Source of the DNA: an uncultured Myxococcales bacterium
GTDB taxonomy: Bacteria > Myxococcota_A > UBA9042
NCBI GenBank assembly: GCA_903869075.1
Contig: CAIPXZ010000594.1
Coordinates: 1 to 44,054, forward strand
Length of the DNA stretch: 44,054 bases
Direction: 5' to 3'
The notes beneath the pieces were generated by a model that was not told the DNA's origin, made no database searches, and saw only the letters and a list, made by a program, of their open reading frames with translations. This document shows positions 7,439 to 15,195 of the stretch, in pieces; the first letter of the stretch is position 1, and every line of letters begins with the position of its first letter. A program made the position numbers and the translations under genes.

Positions 7439-8566
7439 CTAGTCGTCCTGATTGTCGTCGCCCGGCAGCTTGACCGTCGTCGCCTTCGCCGGCTCCGTCG
7501 CTGCCTTGGGCGGGCTCGCCGTCGCCGGCGCACCGACCTGCGCTGGCGCCGCCTGCGTCAGCTCGTCGCCGGGCTTCGCCGGAAGCGGCAGCGTGCGCAC
7601 GACCGCCCGGTCCTGGCGCACGTCATCGTCCATCAGCGCGTACTGCAGCCACTCGCCGCGGCGGTCGACGCGGTCCAGCAGCCGCCCGACCAGCAGGAAC
7701 GCCTGCCGCAGATCCGCTTCCTGCGCCCGGCTCAGCCGCACTTCCGCGCCGTCATTCGCCGAGATCATCGTCGTGCCCAGCACCGGATCCCAGTGCACTT
7801 CCGACAGCGGGAACCGCGCCGCTAGCTCGCTCGCCGCGTGGGCGTCGATCAGGTGCAGCATGTCCGTCAGCCGCCGTTGCGTCGGCGTCTCCTTCGCGGT
7901 CTGCGGCGCGTTGTCCTTGGCGGCGTTCTGATCCACGACCGGCACATCGCGCGACAGCCCGGCGCTCAGCCCGGTGATGATCGGCAGGTCGATCGCCTCG
8001 CCGGCGTCGGCTTGCTTGAACACGAAGCCGCCGCGGTCGACGAGTAGCAGCTTGCCGGTGTCGCTCAGCAGCAGCGCGAACGGCTGGTACTCCGACACGT
8101 GAATCACCAGCGTGGACGGCAGCTGCGCCTCCACGCGCGCGGTGCGCACCCACGGCAGCGCCTCGACGGCGCGCTGCACCGCCACCGGGTCCAGCGAGGT
8201 CAGCGACGCGCCCGGCTTGACGCCCGAGGCATCGATGATCGCCTGGCGATCGACGCGCCGCTGGCCGGTAATCTCGAACTTGGCGACGTGGAAGTTCTGC
8301 GTCCGCTGGATGTAGGTCTCGAAGTTGCCGGCGGCGTACACGAGCTGCGCGACGCACGCCACCACCGCCAGCACGCCGAGAATTTTGACCCACGGGATCC
8401 GCGGTCGCTGAATTTCCTCAGCCGCTTCAAGGCGTTCCGCGCGCTTTTGCCGCCACGCCTGCCAGGACGCGTGCAGGCCCGTCGCCCGCTCGCGCCACGT
8501 GACCTGACGGGCGTTGCGCACGTTGCGCACCTTGGTCTGCCGCTTGATGTAATTGCGCGTTTCCAC
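7439..8566 (-). CDS. ftsQ: Cell division protein FtsQ
   Basis: FtsQ is a bitopic inner-membrane protein that links the divisome to FtsB and FtsL. The 375-residue product has a basic cytoplasmic tail of about 55 residues, one membrane segment (about residues 58-78, VKILGVLAVVACVAQLVYAAG), a POTRA domain (FEITGQRRVDRQAIIDASG through LPWVRTARVEAQLPSTLVIHV) and the FtsQ beta-domain (PFALLLSDTGKLLLVDRGG and following). It ends with a Pro/Ala/Thr-rich tail of about 50 residues. The start is GTG at 8566; no upstream ATG exists before the murG stop at 8585. murC, murB and ddl, which usually lie here, are absent. Confidence 0.93.
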   Translation of the reverse strand: METRNYIKRQTKVRNVRNARQVTWRERATGLHASWQAWRQKRAERLEAAEEIQRPRIPWVKILGVLAVVACVAQLVYAAGNFETYIQRTQNFHVAKFEITGQRRVDRQAIIDASGVKPGASLTSLDPVAVQRAVEALPWVRTARVEAQLPSTLVIHVSEYQPFALLLSDTGKLLLVDRGGFVFKQADAGEAIDLPIITGLSAGLSRDVPVVDQNAAKDNAPQTAKETPTQRRLTDMLHLIDAHAASELAARFPLSEVHWDPVLGTTMISANDGAEVRLSRAQEADLRQAFLLVGRLLDRVDRRGEWLQYALMDDDVRQDRAVVRTLPLPAKPGDELTQAAPAQVGAPATASPPKAATEPAKATTVKLPGDDNQDD

Positions 8567-8584
8567 AGCTTTTTCGCCGGCTTT

Positions 8585-9703
8585 TCAGCCGCGCGCCCCC
8601 AGCCATTCCTGGCAATCTTCCACCACCGCCAGCGCCGCATCGCGCCCGGCCATCACCCGCGCGGCCTGCGAGGCCGCCTGCCATTTCTGTGCATTCCTCA
8701 GCAATTCCTTGAGATTCTGCGCCAGCCGCGCCTCGTTCCAGTCGCCCTGCCGCACCCACGCGCCGGCACCGGCGGCGGCAAAAGCCTTGGCGTTCGCCGC
8801 CTGGTGGTCGCCTGCCGCGTGCGGAAACGGCACGAGCAGCGCCGGCAGCCCCGCCGCCGCGAGCTCCGCCACCGTGCCGGAACCGGAGCGCGTGATGGCA
8901 AAATCCGCCCAGGTGTACGCCGCCGCCATGTCGTCGATGAACGACTCGACGGTGTGCGCCAGCCCGTGATCGGTGTAGCGCGCGGCCACGGGCGCGCCGT
9001 CCAGCTTGCCAACCTGATGCCGCACTTCCACCGGCACGCCGAGCTCCGCCAGCGCCGCCAGCAGCCCGGGCACATGGCCGTTGAGGAATTCCGAGCCCTG
9101 CGAGCCGCCGACGATCAGCACCCGCGGCAGCCGCCCAGCCGGGATGCCGTCACCGCGCGTGCCGCCCACCCGGCGAATTTCCGGCCGCACCGGGTTGCCG
9201 GAGACGAGCGAAGAATCGCGGGGGAATTCACCGCGCGCTGCGGCAAAACCGAGGTAGACGCGGTCGACGAGCACGCCCAGCACGCGATTGGTCAGCCCCG
9301 GCACGGCGTTGGACTCGTGCACCGCCGTCGGGATGCCCAGCGTTCGCGCCGCCAGCAGCGCCGCGCCCGAGGCATAGCCGCCGACGCCGATCACCAGCGA
9401 CGGCTTCTCGCGCTGCAGGATCGCCCGCGCCGCCAGGATCCCCTGCAGCAGGTTCACGACGCCTTTGAGCTTCGCCAGCAGCCCGCCGCCGACGAGCCGC
9501 GAACCCGGCACGGTCTCGATGCGCCAGCCGCGCTTGGGCACCAGCGTCGCTTCCATGCCCTGCGGTGTGCCGATGAACAGCACGTCGCACGCCGGAATCT
9601 GCGCGCGAAACGCGTCCGCCAGCGCCAGCGCGGGGGTCACATGACCGCCCGTGCCGCCGCCGGCAAGCACGATTTTCTGCAGCTGGGACACGACGTTGGC
9701 CAT
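8585..9703 (-). CDS. murG: UDP-GlcNAc transferase MurG (lipid II synthase)
   Basis: MurG adds N-acetylglucosamine to lipid I on the inner face of the cytoplasmic membrane, giving lipid II. The 372-residue protein has the GT-B fold signatures: the N-terminal Gly-rich loop GGGTGGHVTPALALA, VIGVGGYASG, VHESNAVPG, and in the second domain VGGSQGSEFLN, and ITRSGSGTVAELAAAGLPA, which binds the nucleotide sugar. Length is normal. The ATG overlaps the ftsW stop by one base (TGATG), so translation is coupled. ftsQ follows after 18 bp with no murC or murB between them. Confidence 0.97.
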   Translation of the reverse strand: MANVVSQLQKIVLAGGGTGGHVTPALALADAFRAQIPACDVLFIGTPQGMEATLVPKRGWRIETVPGSRLVGGGLLAKLKGVVNLLQGILAARAILQREKPSLVIGVGGYASGAALLAARTLGIPTAVHESNAVPGLTNRVLGVLVDRVYLGFAAARGEFPRDSSLVSGNPVRPEIRRVGGTRGDGIPAGRLPRVLIVGGSQGSEFLNGHVPGLLAALAELGVPVEVRHQVGKLDGAPVAARYTDHGLAHTVESFIDDMAAAYTWADFAITRSGSGTVAELAAAGLPALLVPFPHAAGDHQAANAKAFAAAGAGAWVRQGDWNEARLAQNLKELLRNAQKWQAASQAARVMAGRDAALAVVEDCQEWLGARG

Positions 9704-11073
9704 CAGCGGCTGCCCTCCGTCGCGCGTTGTTGGTTGATGATGACGCGCGTGTTGCCGGTGCGCGCGCTGTGCGCTTCACGGCGCAGCCAGCGCGGCAGCC
9801 CCGGCAACGTCCAGTCGGCGTCCGGGTTGCCGCCGCGACCGACGTTGAGCAGCACACCGGCGGCGAACGCCAGCACAATGATCGACGAGCCGCCGTAGGA
9901 GACGAACGGCAAGGTCAGGCCCTTGGTCGGCAAAGTGCCCATGACCACGCCAAAATTCACCGCGGCTTGGGTGCCGAACAAGATGGTGATGCCCGACGCC
10001 AGCAGCCGGCCGAACTCGTCGCGGGCGCGCAGCGCGATGCGCAGGCCGCGGCGGATGAAGAACATGAACGCCAGCGCCACGAGCGCGACGCCAATCAGGC
10101 CGAATTCCTCAGCGATAATCGAGAGAACCCAGTCGGTGTGGCACTCCGGTACAAAGCCGAGCTTCTGCTCCGACAGCCCCAGGCCCTTGCCGAACAGCCC
10201 GCCCGCCGCGACCGCCAAGTGGCCGTTGAACCACTGGTACGACGCGCCGCGGATCATCTCCTGCGGCAGCGCTTCCATGCCCATAACCGACAGCAGCTGG
10301 TGCAAGTACGCGTTGATACGGGCAAAACGCATCGGATTGTGGGCGATGAACACGCCCAGCGCCGCGACGCCCAGGCCGCCGAGCGCGAGGATGTAGCTGA
10401 AGTTGGTGCCGGCGATAAACGTCATGGCAAACAAGAGGATCGCCAGCACGATGCCGCTGCCGAGGTCCGGTTCCTTCATCAGCAGGCCGAACGCCACCAT
10501 CCACACAACCGCGTGCGGCAGGAAGCCGACCGAGAATTTGTGGGCATTCTTGCGGGAAATTTGCTTGGTCAGCGCGTGCGCCAGATAGATGACGAACGCC
10601 AGCTTCGCCAGCTCCGCCACCTGCACCGGGCCCAGCCAGCGCCGGGAATTGTTGACGACGCGGCCGAACATCAGCACCAGCACAAGGCCGACCATCGACA
10701 AGCCCAGCAGCGGATAGGCGATTTTGCGGTACAGCTGGTACGGCGTGCGGATCGCGATGAGCAGCACGAACACGGCGATCGACAGGTGCGCCATATGCTT
10801 GTGCAAAAAGTGCGCGTCGTCGCCGTTGAAGTTGTGCAGACCCAGCCACACGGACGCCGAGTAGGCCATGATCAGGCCGACGGTCATCAGCCCGACGATT
10901 GTCGCGAACAGCGGCCAGTCCATGCCGACGGGCACCGGCACCAGCGCGTGCTCGCCCTTGGGCATGACCGCCGGCGCCTGGATGCGCGTCTGCTCGGCGA
11001 GCGACGCATCGTCGCCGTCGAAGCCGTCGAGCAGCTCCAGTTCGTCATCGCTGGCAATCGCAGTTGGCGCCAT
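9703..11073 (-). CDS. ftsW: Septal peptidoglycan polymerase FtsW (SEDS family)
   Basis: FtsW is the SEDS glycosyltransferase that polymerises lipid II at the septum together with FtsI. The 456-residue protein has about ten membrane segments and SEDS landmarks: NNSRRWLGPVQVAELAKLAF, KEPDLGSGIVL, the loop QKLGFVPECHTDWVLSIIAEE, and FVSYGGSS near the end. It carries an acidic N-terminal extension of about 50 residues (with DDELELLDGFDGDD) and a basic C-terminal tail, both predicted cytoplasmic. The usual PSE motif of the family reads VAE here. The start is 3 bp after the mraY stop. murD, normally found between mraY and ftsW, is missing. RodA is the alternative name, but the dcw context favours FtsW. 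Confidence 0.95.
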   Translation of the reverse strand: MAPTAIASDDELELLDGFDGDDASLAEQTRIQAPAVMPKGEHALVPVPVGMDWPLFATIVGLMTVGLIMAYSASVWLGLHNFNGDDAHFLHKHMAHLSIAVFVLLIAIRTPYQLYRKIAYPLLGLSMVGLVLVLMFGRVVNNSRRWLGPVQVAELAKLAFVIYLAHALTKQISRKNAHKFSVGFLPHAVVWMVAFGLLMKEPDLGSGIVLAILLFAMTFIAGTNFSYILALGGLGVAALGVFIAHNPMRFARINAYLHQLLSVMGMEALPQEMIRGASYQWFNGHLAVAAGGLFGKGLGLSEQKLGFVPECHTDWVLSIIAEEFGLIGVALVALAFMFFIRRGLRIALRARDEFGRLLASGITILFGTQAAVNFGVVMGTLPTKGLTLPFVSYGGSSIIVLAFAAGVLLNVGRGGNPDADWTLPGLPRWLRREAHSARTGNTRVIINQQRATEGSR

Positions 11074-11076
11074 GAC

Positions 11077-12186
11077 TTACCTCAACTTCAGGCTGGCCAA
11101 CGCGACCAGCGACAACATGACCGAGATGATCCAGAACCGAATCGTGACGCGCGGCTCGGGCCAGCCGAGCTTTTCAAAATGGTGGTGGATCGGCGCCATG
11201 CGCAGGATCCGCTTGCCGGTGCGCTTGAAGTAGAAGCGCTGCAGCACGACGCTGGCGGCCTCGACGACGAACAGGCCATTGACGATGAGCGACAGCAGCT
11301 CGTTCTTGGAGAACACCGCGACCATGCCGAGCGTGCCGCCAACGGCGAGCGCACCGACGTCGCCCATGAACACGAGCGCCGGGTAGGTGTTGTACCAAAG
11401 AAAGCCGATGCCGGCGCCGATGATGGCGGCGAGCACAATCGTCAGCTCGTGCGCCGCCGGCACTTCGGGCATCAGCAGGTATTGGGCGACGTCAAAATGG
11501 CCGAATTTGGCGCCGACCAGGTAGCACAACACCGCGAACGTAAAGGAGGAAACCATGACCGGGCCGATGGCGAGGCCGTCCAGGCCGTCGGTCAGGTTCA
11601 CGGCGTTGGAATAGCCGGCGACGGTGACGCAGGCGAAGATCGTGTAGGCGATCGGGCCGATGTCCCAGGCGAAGTGCTTCGCGCTGGCGAAGGGCAGGTA
11701 CAGCCGCGAATCGGCGAGCTCCTTGCCGAACCAGCCGAAGTACATCAGGCCAAAAACCAGTGCCGTGACGCCGAACTGCGTGAAAAGCTTCTGACGCTCC
11801 GTCACGCCCTTGGAGTTGCGGTCGCGGATCTTCAAAAAGTCGTCGATGAAGCCGAGCACGCCAAAGACCAGCGTCACAACCAGCGTCAGCCACACGAACA
11901 CGCTCTGCAGGTCGCCCCACAGCAGCACGGAAAGGAACATGGACATCAGCAGCAGGATGCCGCCCATGGTCGGCGTGCCCTTCTTGGAGAAGTGCGACTG
12001 CGGGCCGTCATCGCGCACGACCTGGCCGATCTGCTTTTCCTGCAGCAGGCGAATGAACCAGGGAAACAGCCACATGGCGATCATCAGCGCCGTGGCCATC
12101 GCGCCGATGGAGCGGAACGTGACGTAGCGGAACACGTTGAGTGGCCCGAAGTCGCCGCGAAAGTGTTGGGACAACCAGAGGAACAC
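11077..12186 (-). CDS. mraY: Phospho-MurNAc-pentapeptide translocase MraY
   Basis: MraY transfers phospho-MurNAc-pentapeptide to undecaprenyl phosphate, making lipid I. Features are the N-terminal LNVFRYVTFRSIGA, GTPTMGG, the Asp-rich active-site segment FIDDFLKI, NLTDGLDGLAIG, MGDVGALAVGG and the C-terminal HHHFEKLGWPE. About ten membrane segments are visible. The start is GTG at 12186 (VFLWLSQHF), one base after the murF stop and preceded by GAGG. An upstream ATG in the same frame (12300) would add 38 basic residues that are the shadow of murF, so I reject it. The length of 369 residues is normal. Confidence 0.97.
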   Translation of the reverse strand: MFLWLSQHFRGDFGPLNVFRYVTFRSIGAMATALMIAMWLFPWFIRLLQEKQIGQVVRDDGPQSHFSKKGTPTMGGILLLMSMFLSVLLWGDLQSVFVWLTLVVTLVFGVLGFIDDFLKIRDRNSKGVTERQKLFTQFGVTALVFGLMYFGWFGKELADSRLYLPFASAKHFAWDIGPIAYTIFACVTVAGYSNAVNLTDGLDGLAIGPVMVSSFTFAVLCYLVGAKFGHFDVAQYLLMPEVPAAHELTIVLAAIIGAGIGFLWYNTYPALVFMGDVGALAVGGTLGMVAVFSKNELLSLIVNGLFVVEAASVVLQRFYFKRTGKRILRMAPIHHHFEKLGWPEPRVTIRFWIISVMLSLVALASLKLR

Positions 12187-12187
12187 C

Positions 12188-13627
12188 TTAGGACCTCGCA
12201 GCGGCCGCTTGCGCGGAAACGGGGGAAGACAGGTCGCGCAGCGCGGCGATCGCGCGCTCCATGCGGGCGCCACGCGAGCCTTTGACGAGCACCGTGCCAC
12301 CAGTCGGCAGGGATTGCGCGAGGATCGCCGCGGCTTGCGCCGGCTCAGCCACAGCGTGCGCCGTCAGACCACCGGCAGCAGCACCGCGCGCGTAATCGGC
12401 GGCAAACGGGCCAACGGCCACGAGCAAATCGACGCCCACCGCCGCAGCGTGGCGACCGACGCGGGCGTGCAGCGCGTGTTCCTGCTCGCCCAGCTCCAGC
12501 ATGGAACCCAGCAGCGCCGCGCGCGGCCCTGGCAGCGTCGCCAGGGTGTCCAGCGCGACCTCCACCGACCGCGGATTGGCGTTGTAGCAGTCCTCCAGCA
12601 CAAGCCACGGCCCGATGTGCGACGGCAGCATCCGCTGGCCCACCGGCTGGTACCGCGCCAGCGCTTGCGCCGCCGCCGCCAGATCCGCGCCCGCCGCCCA
12701 TGCCACCGCCAGCGCCGCCAGCGCGTTGTGCGCGAGGTGCACGCCCAAGCCGGGCAGCTGCACCGCTACCGGCGTGCCCGCCACATCGGCGACGAACTGC
12801 TGCGTCAGACCATCGACCGTGATCGGCGAAGCCAGCTTGACGTCGCCCGCTTGGCGGCCATAGCGGATCACCCGGCACGCCAGCTGCGCCACGACCGGCG
12901 CCAACAGCGGCTCATCGCTCGGCACGATCGCCACGCCGTCGGCCGGCAGCGTCCGCAAAATGTCGGCTTTTTCGTCAGCGATCGCCTGCAGGCTGCCCAT
13001 GCCCAGCAGGTGCGCCTCGGACAACGCGGTGATGACACCGATGCGCTGGCCGCCGATGTGCGCCAACTGCCCGATTTCACCGGGGATTGACATGCCCATC
13101 TCGAGCACCGCGACGTCGTGCTCCGCCGTCAGCCGGGCCAGCGTAATCGGCAAGCCGATGCGGTTGTTGAAGTTGCCGGCGGTCCACAGCACGGTGCCAA
13201 GCGGCGAGAGCGCCAGCGCCGTCAGCTCCTTTGTCGTTGTCTTGCCGTTCGAGCCGGTGATGCCGACGACGAGCGGACTGAAGCGCGCCCGATGGTTGCG
13301 CGCCAACGCGCCCAGCTGCAGCAGCGGATCGTCGACTTCCAGCAGCCACGCGCCCGCGGCACGCGCCTGATCGACAAAAGGCGCGGCTTTGCCGGTCTGC
13401 GCGACGACGCCGACGGCGCCCGCCTGCAGCGCCGCGGCGATGAATTCGGCGCCATCAAAATTCTCGCCCGGCAGCGCGACGAACAGCGCGCCCGCTACCA
13501 GCTTGCGGCTATCGGTGCACAGCTCCGACGTCCAACGCGCTGAATCCACGAGCAAATGCCCGCCCGTCGCGGCGAGCGCCGTCTGGCCGTCAAAAGCAAA
13601 ACCGAGCGGACGCGTGGTCATCGTCAC
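12188..13627 (-). CDS. murF: UDP-MurNAc-tripeptide:D-Ala-D-Ala ligase MurF
   Basis: MurF adds D-Ala-D-Ala to the cytoplasmic UDP-MurNAc tripeptide using ATP. The 479-residue protein has the three Mur-ligase domains: an N-terminal substrate domain (about 1-105), the ATP domain with VGITGSNGKTTTKE and VLEMGMSIPGEI, and a C-terminal domain with LEDCYNANPRSVEVAL, the MurF-specific signature that binds adenine. It starts with GTG at 13627, overlapping the murE stop as GTGA; an ATG two codons downstream (13621) is an alternative. mraY follows one base after the TAA. Confidence 0.96.
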   Translation of the reverse strand: MTMTTRPLGFAFDGQTALAATGGHLLVDSARWTSELCTDSRKLVAGALFVALPGENFDGAEFIAAALQAGAVGVVAQTGKAAPFVDQARAAGAWLLEVDDPLLQLGALARNHRARFSPLVVGITGSNGKTTTKELTALALSPLGTVLWTAGNFNNRIGLPITLARLTAEHDVAVLEMGMSIPGEIGQLAHIGGQRIGVITALSEAHLLGMGSLQAIADEKADILRTLPADGVAIVPSDEPLLAPVVAQLACRVIRYGRQAGDVKLASPITVDGLTQQFVADVAGTPVAVQLPGLGVHLAHNALAALAVAWAAGADLAAAAQALARYQPVGQRMLPSHIGPWLVLEDCYNANPRSVEVALDTLATLPGPRAALLGSMLELGEQEHALHARVGRHAAAVGVDLLVAVGPFAADYARGAAAGGLTAHAVAEPAQAAAILAQSLPTGGTVLVKGSRGARMERAIAALRDLSSPVSAQAAAARS

Positions 13628-15177
13628 ACCCCCACCTGCGCGGCGCGCGTCATGCCCAGGTAGCGCTCGGCCACCGCGGCGTCGTCAAAAGGCCGCTCTT
13701 CGTGGCCAACAATCTGAACCGTTTCATGGCCTTTACCAGCGATCACCAGCACGTCGCCCGGCCGCAGCACGCCGATGGCGCGGCGGATCGCCTGCTCGCG
13801 GTCGACCTCCACCACGTAGCCGCAGCGCCGCGGACCGCCCTGCAGCTTGGCCAGCGTCGACGGCACGAACCGCTCCAGCTTCTCGGCGCCGGTCATCCGC
13901 AGGCCCTCTTCCACCGCGCTGAGGATCGCTTCCGGGTCTTCCGTGCGCGGGTTGTCGCTCGTCGCCACGCACAAATCCGCCAGCCGCGCCGCGACCTGGC
14001 CCATCAGCGGCCGCTTGCCCGGGTCGCGATCGCCGCCACAGCCCAGCAGCGCGATCAGCCGGCCCTGCGCGCCGACAAGCGGCCGCAGCGTCGTCAGGAT
14101 CTGCTGCAGCGCGTCCGGCGTGTGGGCGTAATCGACGAGCACAAGCGCGCCCGTGTGGTTCGCCACCGGCTGCAGCCGCCCGCGCGGCGCCGTCAGCTGC
14201 AGGCAGCCAGCGACGAGCGCCGCGTCCTTGACCCGCAGCGCCCGACAGACAAGCAGCGCCGCGGTCAGGTTCTCGGCGTTGTGGCGGCCAATCAGCGGCG
14301 CGTGCACGGCCAGCGGCCGCCGTCCGTGGCTCTTGAGCACGAAGCTCAGCCCCTGCGCCGTCAGCGTCAGCTGCTCGACCTGGTGCTCCGCGGCGCCATG
14401 CGCGCCCAGGCTCCACGCTTCCGCGCGGCCCTGATGCCAGACCTGCGCCGCGGCGTCGTCGTCAGCGTTCACAAACGCGTGCGGCGCCTTGAGCTCGCCG
14501 CCGAACAGCTGCGCCTTCGCCAGCGCGTAGGCCTGGACCGTGCCGTGGTAGTCCAGGTGGTCGCGCGTCAGGTTTGTCCAGATCGTCGCGGCAAAGCGCG
14601 TGCCCGCCACGCGGTGCTGGTCCAACGCGTGCGAGCTGACCTCGATGGCGACGTGGCTGAAGCCCTCGTCGCGCAGATCCGCCAGCAGCTGTTGCAATTT
14701 CTCGGCGTCCGGCGTCGTCATGCTGGACGGCCGCGTGCCCTCGGGCGTCCACAGCCCCGTCGTGCCAATCGCCGCGGCGCGCAGACCTGCCGCCGTCAGC
14801 AACTCGGCGATCAGCACCGTCGTCGTCGTCTTGCCGTTGGTGCCCGTCACGCCGATGACCTGCAGCGTCTGGCTCGGTTGGCCATGCAGCGCCGCGCACA
14901 GCGCGCCGAGCGCCTTGCGACTGTCCGACACCCGCAGCACAAGCCCGCCGTCCAGCGCCACCGGCCGATCCGCGACCACCGCCACCGCGCCCGCCGCCAG
15001 CGCCTGCGCCGCAAAGTCCAGGCCATGCGCCCGCGTCCCCGGCACCGCCACAAACACCGTCCCGGGCTGCACGCGCCGCGAATCCGCCGTCACAGCACGC
15101 ACGTCGGCCGTCAGGTCAGCGTTTTCCGCCACCTCCGCCTGCACGCCGCTCGCTTGCAACAACTCCAGCACGTTCAT
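13624..15177 (-). CDS. murE: UDP-MurNAc-tripeptide ligase MurE (meso-diaminopimelate type)
   Basis: MurE adds the third residue of the stem peptide. The 517-residue protein shows VIGVTGTNGKTTTTVLIAEL (phosphate loop), EVSSHALDQHRV, the carbamylated-Lys region, DYAHTPDALQ, and CVATSDNPRTEDPEAI. The DNPR motif selects meso-diaminopimelate over lysine, consistent with a Gram-negative wall. The carboxyl end has GKGHETVQ, as in known MurE proteins. It follows ftsI by 18 bp and overlaps murF by 4 bp. Confidence 0.97.
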   Translation of the reverse strand: MNVLELLQASGVQAEVAENADLTADVRAVTADSRRVQPGTVFVAVPGTRAHGLDFAAQALAAGAVAVVADRPVALDGGLVLRVSDSRKALGALCAALHGQPSQTLQVIGVTGTNGKTTTTVLIAELLTAAGLRAAAIGTTGLWTPEGTRPSSMTTPDAEKLQQLLADLRDEGFSHVAIEVSSHALDQHRVAGTRFAATIWTNLTRDHLDYHGTVQAYALAKAQLFGGELKAPHAFVNADDDAAAQVWHQGRAEAWSLGAHGAAEHQVEQLTLTAQGLSFVLKSHGRRPLAVHAPLIGRHNAENLTAALLVCRALRVKDAALVAGCLQLTAPRGRLQPVANHTGALVLVDYAHTPDALQQILTTLRPLVGAQGRLIALLGCGGDRDPGKRPLMGQVAARLADLCVATSDNPRTEDPEAILSAVEEGLRMTGAEKLERFVPSTLAKLQGGPRRCGYVVEVDREQAIRRAIGVLRPGDVLVIAGKGHETVQIVGHEERPFDDAAVAERYLGMTRAAQVGV

Positions 15178-15195
15178 CGTCGTTTCCCGTCTCCC

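Noticed and set aside
9727-12285. Long plus-strand open frame (852 codons) opposite ftsW and mraY
   Set aside because: Same shadow effect; composition is Arg/His/Gln/Asp-rich and matches no family.
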